Shown here: in pieces, positions 1-5,894 of the stretch | Layout of the letters: each line of letters starts with the position of its first letter | Position numbering within the stretch: the first letter of the stretch is position 1 | Assembly (NCBI GenBank): GCA_947447315.1 | Contig: CANFJD010000111.1 | Span: 1-8,282, forward strand | Direction: 5' to 3' | Length of the DNA stretch: 8,282 nt | From: Fimbriimonadaceae bacterium | GTDB taxonomy: Bacteria > Armatimonadota > Fimbriimonadia > Fimbriimonadales > Fimbriimonadaceae | The notes under the pieces: model-generated | What the model was told of the DNA's origin: nothing | The model's database searches: none | The model's input: only the letters and a program-made list of their open reading frames with translations | Program-made: the position numbers and the translations under genes

Positions 1-669
1 GACGAGGGAATGCTACGGTCCGACTTCGTGATCAACCTCACCAATCAGAAGAAATTGGTGATCGATTGCAAGGTGCCACTCAGCCAGTACATGGAAGCCA
101 TGAACACTGGCGATGAACTGATTCGCGAGCAGTTTATCAAGGGCCACGTCGCGGCGGTACGCGGTCACATCCGTGAATTCGGCAAGAAGAACTATTGGTC
201 CCGCTACGAAGGAGCCGACTGCGCGGTGCTCTTCATCCCCCACGAGGGAGCCTACAATCTCGCCATGGAGCGCGAGCCCAGCCTTGCCGACGAAGGGCAG
301 CAGAACCGGGTGTATCTTGCCGGACCTCACTCCATTCTTGCCGTGGTTCACCTGGCTCGGTACGTCATGAACCAGTCGCGCGCCGAGAAAGATGCCCAGC
401 GAATCCTGGATGTCGGTGCCACGATGATCGACCGCATGAGTATCGTCGCTGAGCATCTCACAAAACTAGGCCGCAACCTTGGCCTCGCCGTGGGCAATTA
501 CAATGAGACCATCGGATCGATGGAACGCAACCTCCTTACCACCGGGCGCGAGATGCAAAAAATTGGAGTTCAGTCCAAAAAGGCACTCCCCGTCCTCACC
601 GAGATTGATGCCTCACCAACAATCTTCGTCAAACCGGAACTAGCCCAAAAAAGCCTCGAACTCCCTTAG
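1..669 (+). CDS. rmuC: RmuC family DNA recombination protein (5'-truncated)
   Basis: This is the C-terminal 222 residues of an RmuC-family protein. The reading frame is open at base 1 and ends at TAG 667-669, so the true start lies outside the window. RmuC proteins have an N-terminal membrane/coiled-coil part followed by a nuclease-like RmuC domain, and are linked genetically to limiting inversions and rearrangements at short inverted repeats. The domain is visible here: VIDCKVPL (fragment residues 20-27), KKNYW (62-66), VLFIPHEGA (76-84), the AGPHSILAVVH segment (107-117) and VGNYNE (164-169). Full-length homologues are about 400-480 residues, so roughly the N-terminal half is missing. The last 30 or so residues after the domain look unstructured, as is usual for the family. 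The gene converges on the YvcK-like gene with 7 bases between stop codons. The family call is firm; the biochemical activity is inferred from the family only. Confidence 0.93.
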   Translation, partial: DEGMLRSDFVINLTNQKKLVIDCKVPLSQYMEAMNTGDELIREQFIKGHVAAVRGHIREFGKKNYWSRYEGADCAVLFIPHEGAYNLAMEREPSLADEGQQNRVYLAGPHSILAVVHLARYVMNQSRAEKDAQRILDVGATMIDRMSIVAEHLTKLGRNLGLAVGNYNETIGSMERNLLTTGREMQKIGVQSKKALPVLTEIDASPTIFVKPELAQKSLELP

Positions 670-676
670 GAACCCG

Positions 677-1981
677 CTACTCCATCAAGAGCTTCATCAG
701 GCGGGTGGTTACCTTTACCGGGTCGTGACGGACGACGTCGGTTTCGCTCATCAGATTGCCGCGGATGATACGGAAGCCCTGTTTGCGAATCTGGTCCTCG
801 TCGGCTTCCACCATGTGCTGACGCGACCCCTGATACTTTTGCAACGCCGCCTCGGTGGGGATGGCGGTGTTGATCATCACGTAATCAAACGTCCGCTTCC
901 GAACGCAGTCCATAATCGCCGCCACGTGACGGCTCGCGGAAAATCCCTCACTTTCCCCCGGCTGGGTCATCACATTACAGATGTAAACCTTCTTCGCCGT
1001 ACTCGCCATGATGGCGTCCGCAATCCCCGGTACCAAGAGGTTCGGCACCACGCTCGTATACACACTTCCCGGTCCGATGCAAATCAAATCAGCCTGCCGA
1101 ATAGCTTCCAGTGCGCTGGGATGCGCTTCGCAGTTGTCCGGCTCCAGAAACACGGTTTGAATGGTGTCCGGCTGCTCAACGATGTTGGTTTCGCCGTATT
1201 CCACCCGCCCTCCCGCAAACCGAGCCGCCAAGCGCACGTGCGCCAAAGTACTGGGAATCACCCGCCCGCGGATATTCAAAACGTCGCTGGCAATCTCCAC
1301 CGCCTTTTCAAAATCGCTATCGTTTTGGTCAGTTAATCCCGCAATCAGCAGATTGCCCAGCGAGTGCCCGGTAAGCGCGCCGGAATTCACGAACCGGTGC
1401 TGAAACAGGTCGGTCATCGCCTTTTCCGCATCCGCCAGCGCCACCAAACAGTTTCGGATATCGCCCGGGGGAATGATCCCCTTCTCTTTAATCAGCTTCC
1501 CGCTCGAGCCGCCGTCGTCCGTCACCGTCACAATCGCCGTGATGTTCGATGTCTCCTGCTTCAAGCCGCGTAGCAACGTGCTGAGACCGGTCCCCCCGCC
1601 AATCGCCACCACGCGCGGCCCTTGGGCCAGTTGGAGTTTGCGAATATATCGGTCTACCTTCCCGGATTTCAAGCCCGGATTCAAGGTCTCCACGATGTGC
1701 TCCAAAGCCGAACGGATTCCACGGTAGCTGAGCCAACCGCCGATGAGTAGCAAAATGCCGGCGGTGTAATGGGTGGTGATGGCAACGCGATCAGGCGGCA
1801 CAAACTGCGCCACCCCGCCATAAATCTTGGCCGACGTGCCCGACAGAATCGGTCGAATAAAATCTTTAAAACTCAGTCCGACACCCAGGACAAAGGCGAT
1901 CTGACCGAGCAAAAACAACACCACCGCCTGCTGTAATCCCCGGGTGGGAGCGATGAGTCTACGAATTCGGTAATTTCTCAT
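677..1981 (-). CDS. yvcK: YvcK/CofD-like protein with N-terminal membrane anchor
   Basis: This 434-residue protein belongs to the YvcK (gluconeogenesis factor) branch of the CofD-like superfamily. Residues 122-434 form the Rossmann-like nucleotide-binding domain, with GGGTGLS (128-134), TDDGGSSG (154-161), PPGDIRNCL (171-179), GHSLGNL (205-211), GPGSVYTSV (303-311) and NVMTQPGE (336-343). Family members bind UDP-sugars and affect growth on gluconeogenic carbon sources and cell-wall synthesis; they are not thought to make coenzyme F420 like true CofD. The N-terminal 110 residues are extra relative to Bacillus YvcK. They hold two hydrophobic helices (about 18-37 and 68-84) and a basic start, suggesting membrane anchoring with the catalytic-like domain in the cytoplasm. 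The start is ATG 1979-1981, which gives the whole first helix; no Shine-Dalgarno sequence is visible. The usual partners rapZ and whiA are not adjacent in this window. The family call is strong; the physiological role is inferred. Confidence 0.93.
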   Translation of the reverse strand: MRNYRIRRLIAPTRGLQQAVVLFLLGQIAFVLGVGLSFKDFIRPILSGTSAKIYGGVAQFVPPDRVAITTHYTAGILLLIGGWLSYRGIRSALEHIVETLNPGLKSGKVDRYIRKLQLAQGPRVVAIGGGTGLSTLLRGLKQETSNITAIVTVTDDGGSSGKLIKEKGIIPPGDIRNCLVALADAEKAMTDLFQHRFVNSGALTGHSLGNLLIAGLTDQNDSDFEKAVEIASDVLNIRGRVIPSTLAHVRLAARFAGGRVEYGETNIVEQPDTIQTVFLEPDNCEAHPSALEAIRQADLICIGPGSVYTSVVPNLLVPGIADAIMASTAKKVYICNVMTQPGESEGFSASRHVAAIMDCVRKRTFDYVMINTAIPTEAALQKYQGSRQHMVEADEDQIRKQGFRIIRGNLMSETDVVRHDPVKVTTRLMKLLME

Positions 1982-1986
1982 CGCGG

Positions 1987-2019
1987 AATCTACTATATCT
2001 GGGTGGAAACGCCGATCAA
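1987..2019 (-). promoter_or_regulatory. Candidate promoter of the yvcK-like gene
   Basis: Between the upstream membrane-protein gene and the yvcK-like ATG, the - strand reads TTGATC (2014-2019), a 16-base spacer, then TATAGT (1992-1997), close to the sigma-70 consensus. A second -10-like hexamer, TAGATT (1987-1992), overlaps it and sits 5 bases before the ATG. Transcription from either would give a leader of only a few bases or none, which agrees with the lack of a Shine-Dalgarno site. It is a pattern match only, but it suggests the gene need not depend wholly on readthrough from upstream. Confidence 0.35.
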
Positions 2020-2031
2020 ATCTCTGTCGGT

Positions 2032-2427
2032 TTAGTCTTTGTCGTCGGCCGGAAGAAACACCCCAAGCATGCCGTTAATGATGGAAATGAGAATACTGGC
2101 GACGAATGCGGCCCCGAAGCCCGGCGCTCCTTCCTTAGTAATGCGAAATCCAAGATCCAAACTCGCGGCCATCCAGAGGACGAACGCGTTTACCACCAGC
2201 GAAAATAGTCCGAGCGTGATGCAGCTCAGCGGCAGCGTAAGAATCCGCAAAACATTGCCTAGCGTGGCGTTGAGAAAGCTTAACAGTGCAACTCCAATCA
2301 GCAGCACAATCCCGGAACCGACCGAATCGACGTGCGCCCGAAAACCCAGACCCAGGGCCTGGCACACCACACTGGCCACAAACACGGCGATGGCCAACAG
2401 TAGCCACCGCACAAACAATCGCTTCAC
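2032..2427 (-). CDS. Phage_holin_4_2 (YvlD/DUF360) family membrane protein
   Basis: This 131-residue protein is almost entirely hydrophobic, with four predicted membrane helices (about 4-24, 38-54, 67-90 and 103-125). The pattern matches the Phage_holin_4_2 family (PF04020, formerly DUF360; Bacillus YvlD is a member). It shows a long first helix, the segment LLSFLNATLGNVLRILTLP (48-66), the following helix FSLVVNAFVLW (75-85), a short polar loop, and FGAAFVASILISIING (104-119) before an acidic tail. Despite the family name, these are widespread chromosomal proteins of unknown function, and nothing nearby looks phage-derived (no endolysin, no structural genes). The start is GTG 2425-2427, which places the basic residues K2 and R3 just before helix 1; no Shine-Dalgarno sequence is visible. 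It lies 50 bases upstream of the yvcK-like gene on the same strand, so co-transcription is possible. A link to envelope physiology is inference. Confidence 0.85.
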   Translation of the reverse strand: MKRLFVRWLLLAIAVFVASVVCQALGLGFRAHVDSVGSGIVLLIGVALLSFLNATLGNVLRILTLPLSCITLGLFSLVVNAFVLWMAASLDLGFRITKEGAPGFGAAFVASILISIINGMLGVFLPADDKD

Positions 2428-2461
2428 ACCGTATTGTGTACCCGCCGCCTGAAATATGTTG

Positions 2462-2486
2462 AGTCCCGCCTTTTTAGGGCGGGACT
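2462..2486. terminator. Strong stem-loop between the GH92 and holin-family genes
   Basis: A perfect 9-bp inverted repeat (AGTCCCGCC at 2462-2470 and GGCGGGACT at 2478-2486) encloses a 7-base loop. It lies 7 bases past the GH92 stop codon and 35 bases upstream of the next - strand gene, which is the position of a terminator for the GH92 transcript. The run of T that makes a classical intrinsic terminator (2486-2489) follows the stem on the + strand, whereas on the - strand the stem is followed by a poor U-tract (TCAACATATTTC). It may still act as a terminator or 3' stabilising hairpin for the GH92 mRNA. Strand assignment is therefore left open. Confidence 0.55.
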
Positions 2487-2493
2487 TTTCACC

Positions 2494-5235
2494 TTATTCG
2501 GCGATGATCTCGATACCGCTTATCTTGGCGTTCTGATCGGGACTGCCCGGCGCCGCTTGAATCCGGATCGCAATCACGCCCTTAGCATCGGCCGTGATTC
2601 CCGTGAAGGATCGCACCACCGCTTTTCGCGGCCCGCCCGCTGCCATCACCGGGTCAAAGTTGGTGAGCACCCGCTTGCCATTGATGCTGATGTTCTGCAG
2701 CCGTTGGCCGGGTTCATCGTTGAATACCTCCGCAAAATGCAAGCGCACTGTATAGCGTCCAGATACTGGCACCGGATACCGGAACGTATAGTCTTGACCG
2801 TACCGCTCACTCAGGTACATCCGCTCTGGCCCCGCCAAGGGATCCGAAACATCCACACGGCCGCCCGCCCGGTTGGTGCTGCCCTCGTTCATGTTGGGAT
2901 CACCGACAAAGTTGCCAATCGGATCATCCTCACCCGCGGCCACCCGAATTGGGAGCGGTAGAACCACAACCTTGTTGGTGGAAGCTTCCGGTAACGGACC
3001 GTACTTGAAACCGGCCGGCATGGTCGGTCGCGGACGATCTTTCACCGCCGTGCCCCACGCCGTATTCGGCTGACTCCCCATCACCAGCTTCAACGAACCA
3101 CCCTGGACAATGTCCCGGTGGTTCAGCCAAACGCGCGAATACGGTTTCCCGTTTAGGTATGCCCGCTGGATATAGACGTTTTTAGGCGAGTTATTCTGCA
3201 CCGTTACCGTGAACTTCTTGCCGCCCGGAACCGAAATTACCGCCGAATCCACCAGCGGACTGCCGATGACATAGTCTCCGCTTGCCGGGTTCACGGGGTA
3301 GAAGCCGACCGCGCTGAAAATGTACCAAGCCGACATCTGACCGCAGTCGTTGTTGCCAACCTGACCATCGGGACGGTCATTGTAGAATCGCTTCATCAGG
3401 TCGCGCACCCGAGATTGCGTCTTCCACGGTGCCCCGGCGTAATCATACAGATACGCTTGGTGGTGGCACTGCTCGTTACCCTGGGCGTACTGGCCCACGA
3501 GGCCCGTAATGTCCGGGATACCCGTGTGGATCCGGGAATCCATGTTGAACATCTCATCCATCCGCGCCACGAACGCCTTATCGCCGCCGTAGAGACCAAT
3601 CATTCCCGGAACGTCTTGCTGCACCGTAAAGCCATACTGCCAAGCGCAAGCCTCGGTGTATTCGTCGCCGACGAGACCCAACGTATCAAACGGCGTCCGC
3701 CAAGTGCCCGCCGCCTTTCGACCGCGGAAAAACCGCGTCGTGCGATCAAATAGGTTTCGGTAATTCGTGGCTCGGCGGTAGAACAGATCGGCGTCTTCCC
3801 GCTTACCCAGCGCCGCCGCCATTCTCGCGATCGCCCAATCGTCCACCGCAAACTCAATCGTTTTGCTGGTCGCCTCCGCGCCGCCGCGCGACGCCACGTA
3901 ACCCAAGTTTCGGTAGTAGCGCAGGTCTTCGGTATCTCGCATCGCCGTCGCGCGGATGGCATTGTAAGCCCGCTCCGCCTCTGCTCCCAGCAATCCCTTA
4001 AAGTAGGCGTCTACCAGAACGGGAACGCTGTGGTAGCCAATCATGCACCACGTCTCATTTTCCGCCAGTGGCCAAACGGGCGTCGTGCCGTAGGGTCCCT
4101 GCTCATACTCCGCAATCAGCGACCGCGTAAGATCTGGCACTCGCTCCGGCTGGGTAATGGTCAGGAGTGGGTGCAATGCTCGGTACGTATCCCAGAGCGA
4201 AAACGTGCTGTAATTCTGAAATCCTTCCGGGGCATGCACCTTGTGGTCCAAGCCAACGTAGGTCGCATCCGCATCACAAAAAAGGTTCGGGGCCAGATAC
4301 GAAAGATAAGCGTTGGAATAGAACGTCCTTAGATCGGCTTTGCTGGCCGATTGCACCGTGATCCGCCCCAGTGCCTCCGACCACATCGCCGAAGCGGATG
4401 CCCGAACTTCGGCAAAGCTGTGGGTATTGGATTCGTAAGCCAAGTTCTTTCGGGCACCGTCCACGTTCACCGCCGATATGCCAACCCGAACTTCAATCGC
4501 TTCCCCGTCGTAGGTGCGAAAATCTAGTCGCGCCTTTATCTGCCCGGTCGCTTCCAGTGCTTTCACCGGCAAACCGTTCAGGTCTAGCCCAATGGTGCGA
4601 AAAGGCTTGGAAAGCGTCATTGCAAAATAGACCGTCCGGTTGCCACCCCAACCGCTCGACTTTCGGTAACCAACAATCTCCTTGTTGCTCACCACATCCA
4701 CGTGGGTCTCGGTCGAACTATTCGAAATTCCGTGCGTCAGATCCAGAACAATATGCGACTGGCTAGAGGCCGGGAATGTGTACCGGTGGAATCCAGTTCG
4801 TGGGGTCGCTGTTAGTTCCGCGGTCACGCCCGGTTTATCCAAAAACACTTTGTAGTAGCCCGGCTTTGCCACTTCTTTTTGGTGAGAGAATGGTGATTTG
4901 TACTCGTCTTCCTTAACCGTTGGCTCTCCCACCGTTGGCATCAACATGATGTCGCCCAAACAGCCCACGCCGGTGCCAGCTAGGTGCGTGTGGCTAAACC
5001 CGAGAATGGTGGAATCGCTGTAGTGATAGCCAGAGGAACCATCCCAGGTACCGATCCGGGTATCCGGACTTAACTGCACCATGCCAAACGGCGTGGTTGC
5101 TCCCGGAAACGCATGGCCGTGACCATCGGTGCCGACTAGCGGATTCGCATATTCAATCGGCATCGCGGTAAATCCCGTTGCCGCGACGGATGCTAGTACG
5201 ATTGATAAGAGAGCGACGCCCGAGTTGTTCCGCAC
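2494..5235 (-). CDS. Secreted GH92 alpha-mannosidase with C-terminal malectin domain
   Basis: This 913-residue protein is a glycoside hydrolase family 92 enzyme. GH92 members are calcium-dependent inverting exo-alpha-mannosidases that trim alpha-1,2/1,3/1,4/1,6-linked mannose from glycans. The N-terminus (residues 1 to about 24) resembles a Sec signal peptide with one Arg, a hydrophobic stretch VALLSIVLASVAATGF and a possible AxA-like cleavage site; there is no lipobox, so it is probably periplasmic or secreted. Family motifs are NPLVGTDGHGHAFPGATTPFG (31-51), SHTHLAGTG (81-89), FSLWDTYRALHPL (345-357), GNEQCHHQAYLYDYAG (586-601, containing the Glu expected to be the general acid) and GNNDCGQMSAWYIFSAVGFYP (628-648). 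Residues about 757-912 form a malectin-like carbohydrate-binding domain (AGGRVDVSD, LSERYG, YTVRLHFAEVFND, NFDPVMAAGG, ISGIEI). The start is GTG 5233-5235; no upstream ATG exists before the in-frame stop at 5266-5268. Linkage specificity cannot be read from the sequence. The GNAT gene lies 38 bases upstream. Confidence 0.95.
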   Translation of the reverse strand: MRNNSGVALLSIVLASVAATGFTAMPIEYANPLVGTDGHGHAFPGATTPFGMVQLSPDTRIGTWDGSSGYHYSDSTILGFSHTHLAGTGVGCLGDIMLMPTVGEPTVKEDEYKSPFSHQKEVAKPGYYKVFLDKPGVTAELTATPRTGFHRYTFPASSQSHIVLDLTHGISNSSTETHVDVVSNKEIVGYRKSSGWGGNRTVYFAMTLSKPFRTIGLDLNGLPVKALEATGQIKARLDFRTYDGEAIEVRVGISAVNVDGARKNLAYESNTHSFAEVRASASAMWSEALGRITVQSASKADLRTFYSNAYLSYLAPNLFCDADATYVGLDHKVHAPEGFQNYSTFSLWDTYRALHPLLTITQPERVPDLTRSLIAEYEQGPYGTTPVWPLAENETWCMIGYHSVPVLVDAYFKGLLGAEAERAYNAIRATAMRDTEDLRYYRNLGYVASRGGAEATSKTIEFAVDDWAIARMAAALGKREDADLFYRRATNYRNLFDRTTRFFRGRKAAGTWRTPFDTLGLVGDEYTEACAWQYGFTVQQDVPGMIGLYGGDKAFVARMDEMFNMDSRIHTGIPDITGLVGQYAQGNEQCHHQAYLYDYAGAPWKTQSRVRDLMKRFYNDRPDGQVGNNDCGQMSAWYIFSAVGFYPVNPASGDYVIGSPLVDSAVISVPGGKKFTVTVQNNSPKNVYIQRAYLNGKPYSRVWLNHRDIVQGGSLKLVMGSQPNTAWGTAVKDRPRPTMPAGFKYGPLPEASTNKVVVLPLPIRVAAGEDDPIGNFVGDPNMNEGSTNRAGGRVDVSDPLAGPERMYLSERYGQDYTFRYPVPVSGRYTVRLHFAEVFNDEPGQRLQNISINGKRVLTNFDPVMAAGGPRKAVVRSFTGITADAKGVIAIRIQAAPGSPDQNAKISGIEIIAE

Positions 5236-5247
5236 GCGCCGAGTGTA
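5236..5247 (-). promoter_or_regulatory. Possible -10 element just upstream of the GH92 start
   Basis: On the - strand the hexamer TACACT (5242-5247) is followed by six bases and the GTG start codon. A transcript initiated about 7 bases past this element would begin at the start codon itself. There is no Shine-Dalgarno sequence and no clear -35 box. The 38-base gap after the GNAT gene would also allow readthrough, so this remains a weak pattern match. Confidence 0.25.
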
Positions 5248-5273
5248 CTGTCCGGCGACGGGCCGTTACTTTG

Positions 5274-5843
5274 CTACCGAGAATATTCTGACCGGAGCAT
5301 CGCGTAATACTGCGTATCTCGGCGATTACCATCCACGGTCAGATCGTCGGAGCGGAGAGTGCCTTCGTAGAGTAGTCCGCAATTCAATGCCACCTTGGCG
5401 CTGGCCGCATTTCGAGCGTCGCACTGCCAGAAAATCCGCTCCCATCCCCACTCCTCGAATCCCCACTTTAACATCAGGCGGAGTGCTTGTTGACCGAGTC
5501 CCTGCCCGGCGCAGTCCTGACGAATCCACATCCCAATTTCGCCGACCGAGGCATCCAGCGACCGGCCCCGCAGATGGAATCCCGTGCCGCCAAGAAATTG
5601 ATCGTCCCGCCAGATACCCATCGTGAAATCTGTGTTTCCAAAGTAGCCCGCAATAAAGCGACGGATCAGCACTTCGGCGTCGATCTCCGTCATGGTCTCG
5701 GTCGCCCACGGCATCCAAGGACGCAAATGTTCGTAAGAGGCGTTGGTGCCCGCCGCTAATGCCGCCGCATCCTCCAACCGGTAAATCCGGATGGTGAGGT
5801 CGCCGTCGGTGGTGGACAGCGGAGCAATAAACGGCTGCTTCAT
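5274..5843 (-). CDS. GNAT family N-acetyltransferase (RimJ/RimL-like)
   Basis: The 189-residue protein is a GNAT acetyltransferase of the RimJ/RimL type (Acetyltransf_3), which moves an acetyl group from acetyl-CoA to an amine; members act on ribosomal-protein N-termini, other proteins, or small molecules such as antibiotics. It begins with a typical strand LTIRIYRLEDAAAL (16-29), followed by LRPWMPWA (40-47, common in this subgroup). The beta4 segment VGEIGMWI (100-107) leads to the acetyl-CoA pyrophosphate loop CAGQGLGQQAL (111-121). Then come LKWGFEEWGWERIFWQCDARNAASAKVALNCGLLYEGTLR (125-164, split here as ERIFWQCDARN and GLLYEGTLR) and the C-terminal strand DTQYYAML. I chose ATG 5841-5843; the frame stays open further upstream, antisense to mutS, but that extension has no GNAT similarity. 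An in-frame ATG 14 codons upstream is possible. The substrate is unknown. The gene is divergent from mutS and 38 bases upstream of GH92. Confidence 0.9.
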   Translation of the reverse strand: MKQPFIAPLSTTDGDLTIRIYRLEDAAALAAGTNASYEHLRPWMPWATETMTEIDAEVLIRRFIAGYFGNTDFTMGIWRDDQFLGGTGFHLRGRSLDASVGEIGMWIRQDCAGQGLGQQALRLMLKWGFEEWGWERIFWQCDARNAASAKVALNCGLLYEGTLRSDDLTVDGNRRDTQYYAMLRSEYSR

Positions 5844-5894
5844 GATTGCTAATCGTACCAACGAGCACCCCGTCCCACATAACATAATCAAACC
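5844..5894. promoter_or_regulatory. Divergent promoter region between the GNAT gene and mutS
   Basis: The 51 bases separating these divergent genes must hold both promoters unless they lie inside coding sequence. On the + strand, CATAAT (5883-5888) matches five of six -10 consensus bases and ends 6 bases before the mutS GTG. On the - strand, TACGAT (5852-5857) ends 8 bases before the GNAT ATG. Neither side has a recognisable -35 box or Shine-Dalgarno sequence. No operator-like inverted repeat is evident in the gap. Confidence 0.4.

Noticed and set aside
13..456. 147-codon open frame antisense to rmuC.
   Set aside because: It lies wholly within the RmuC domain coding region, whose translation matches the family well; the antisense product has no recognisable feature.
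725..1336. 203-codon open frame on the + strand, antisense to the yvcK-like gene.
   Set aside because: It is His/Arg/Asn-rich with no domain pattern and overlaps fully with conserved CofD-like motifs on the other strand, so it is a shadow frame.
2032..2427. The holin-family protein as part of a prophage or lysis cassette.
   Set aside because: No endolysin, integrase, structural or attachment-site signals are present. The family is mostly chromosomal and non-phage despite its name.
2039..2452. 137-codon + strand open frame antisense to the holin-family gene.
   Set aside because: The - strand frame gives a clean four-helix family protein; the + strand frame is Ser/Thr/Pro/Asn-rich, the usual mirror of a hydrophobic membrane protein.
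2441..2485. Possible attenuator on the - strand, with the hairpin arm CCCGCC alternatively pairing with the nearby GGCGGCGGG.
   Set aside because: Only about five contiguous pairs can form, compared with nine in the main hairpin, and there is no leader peptide or ligand-binding structure.
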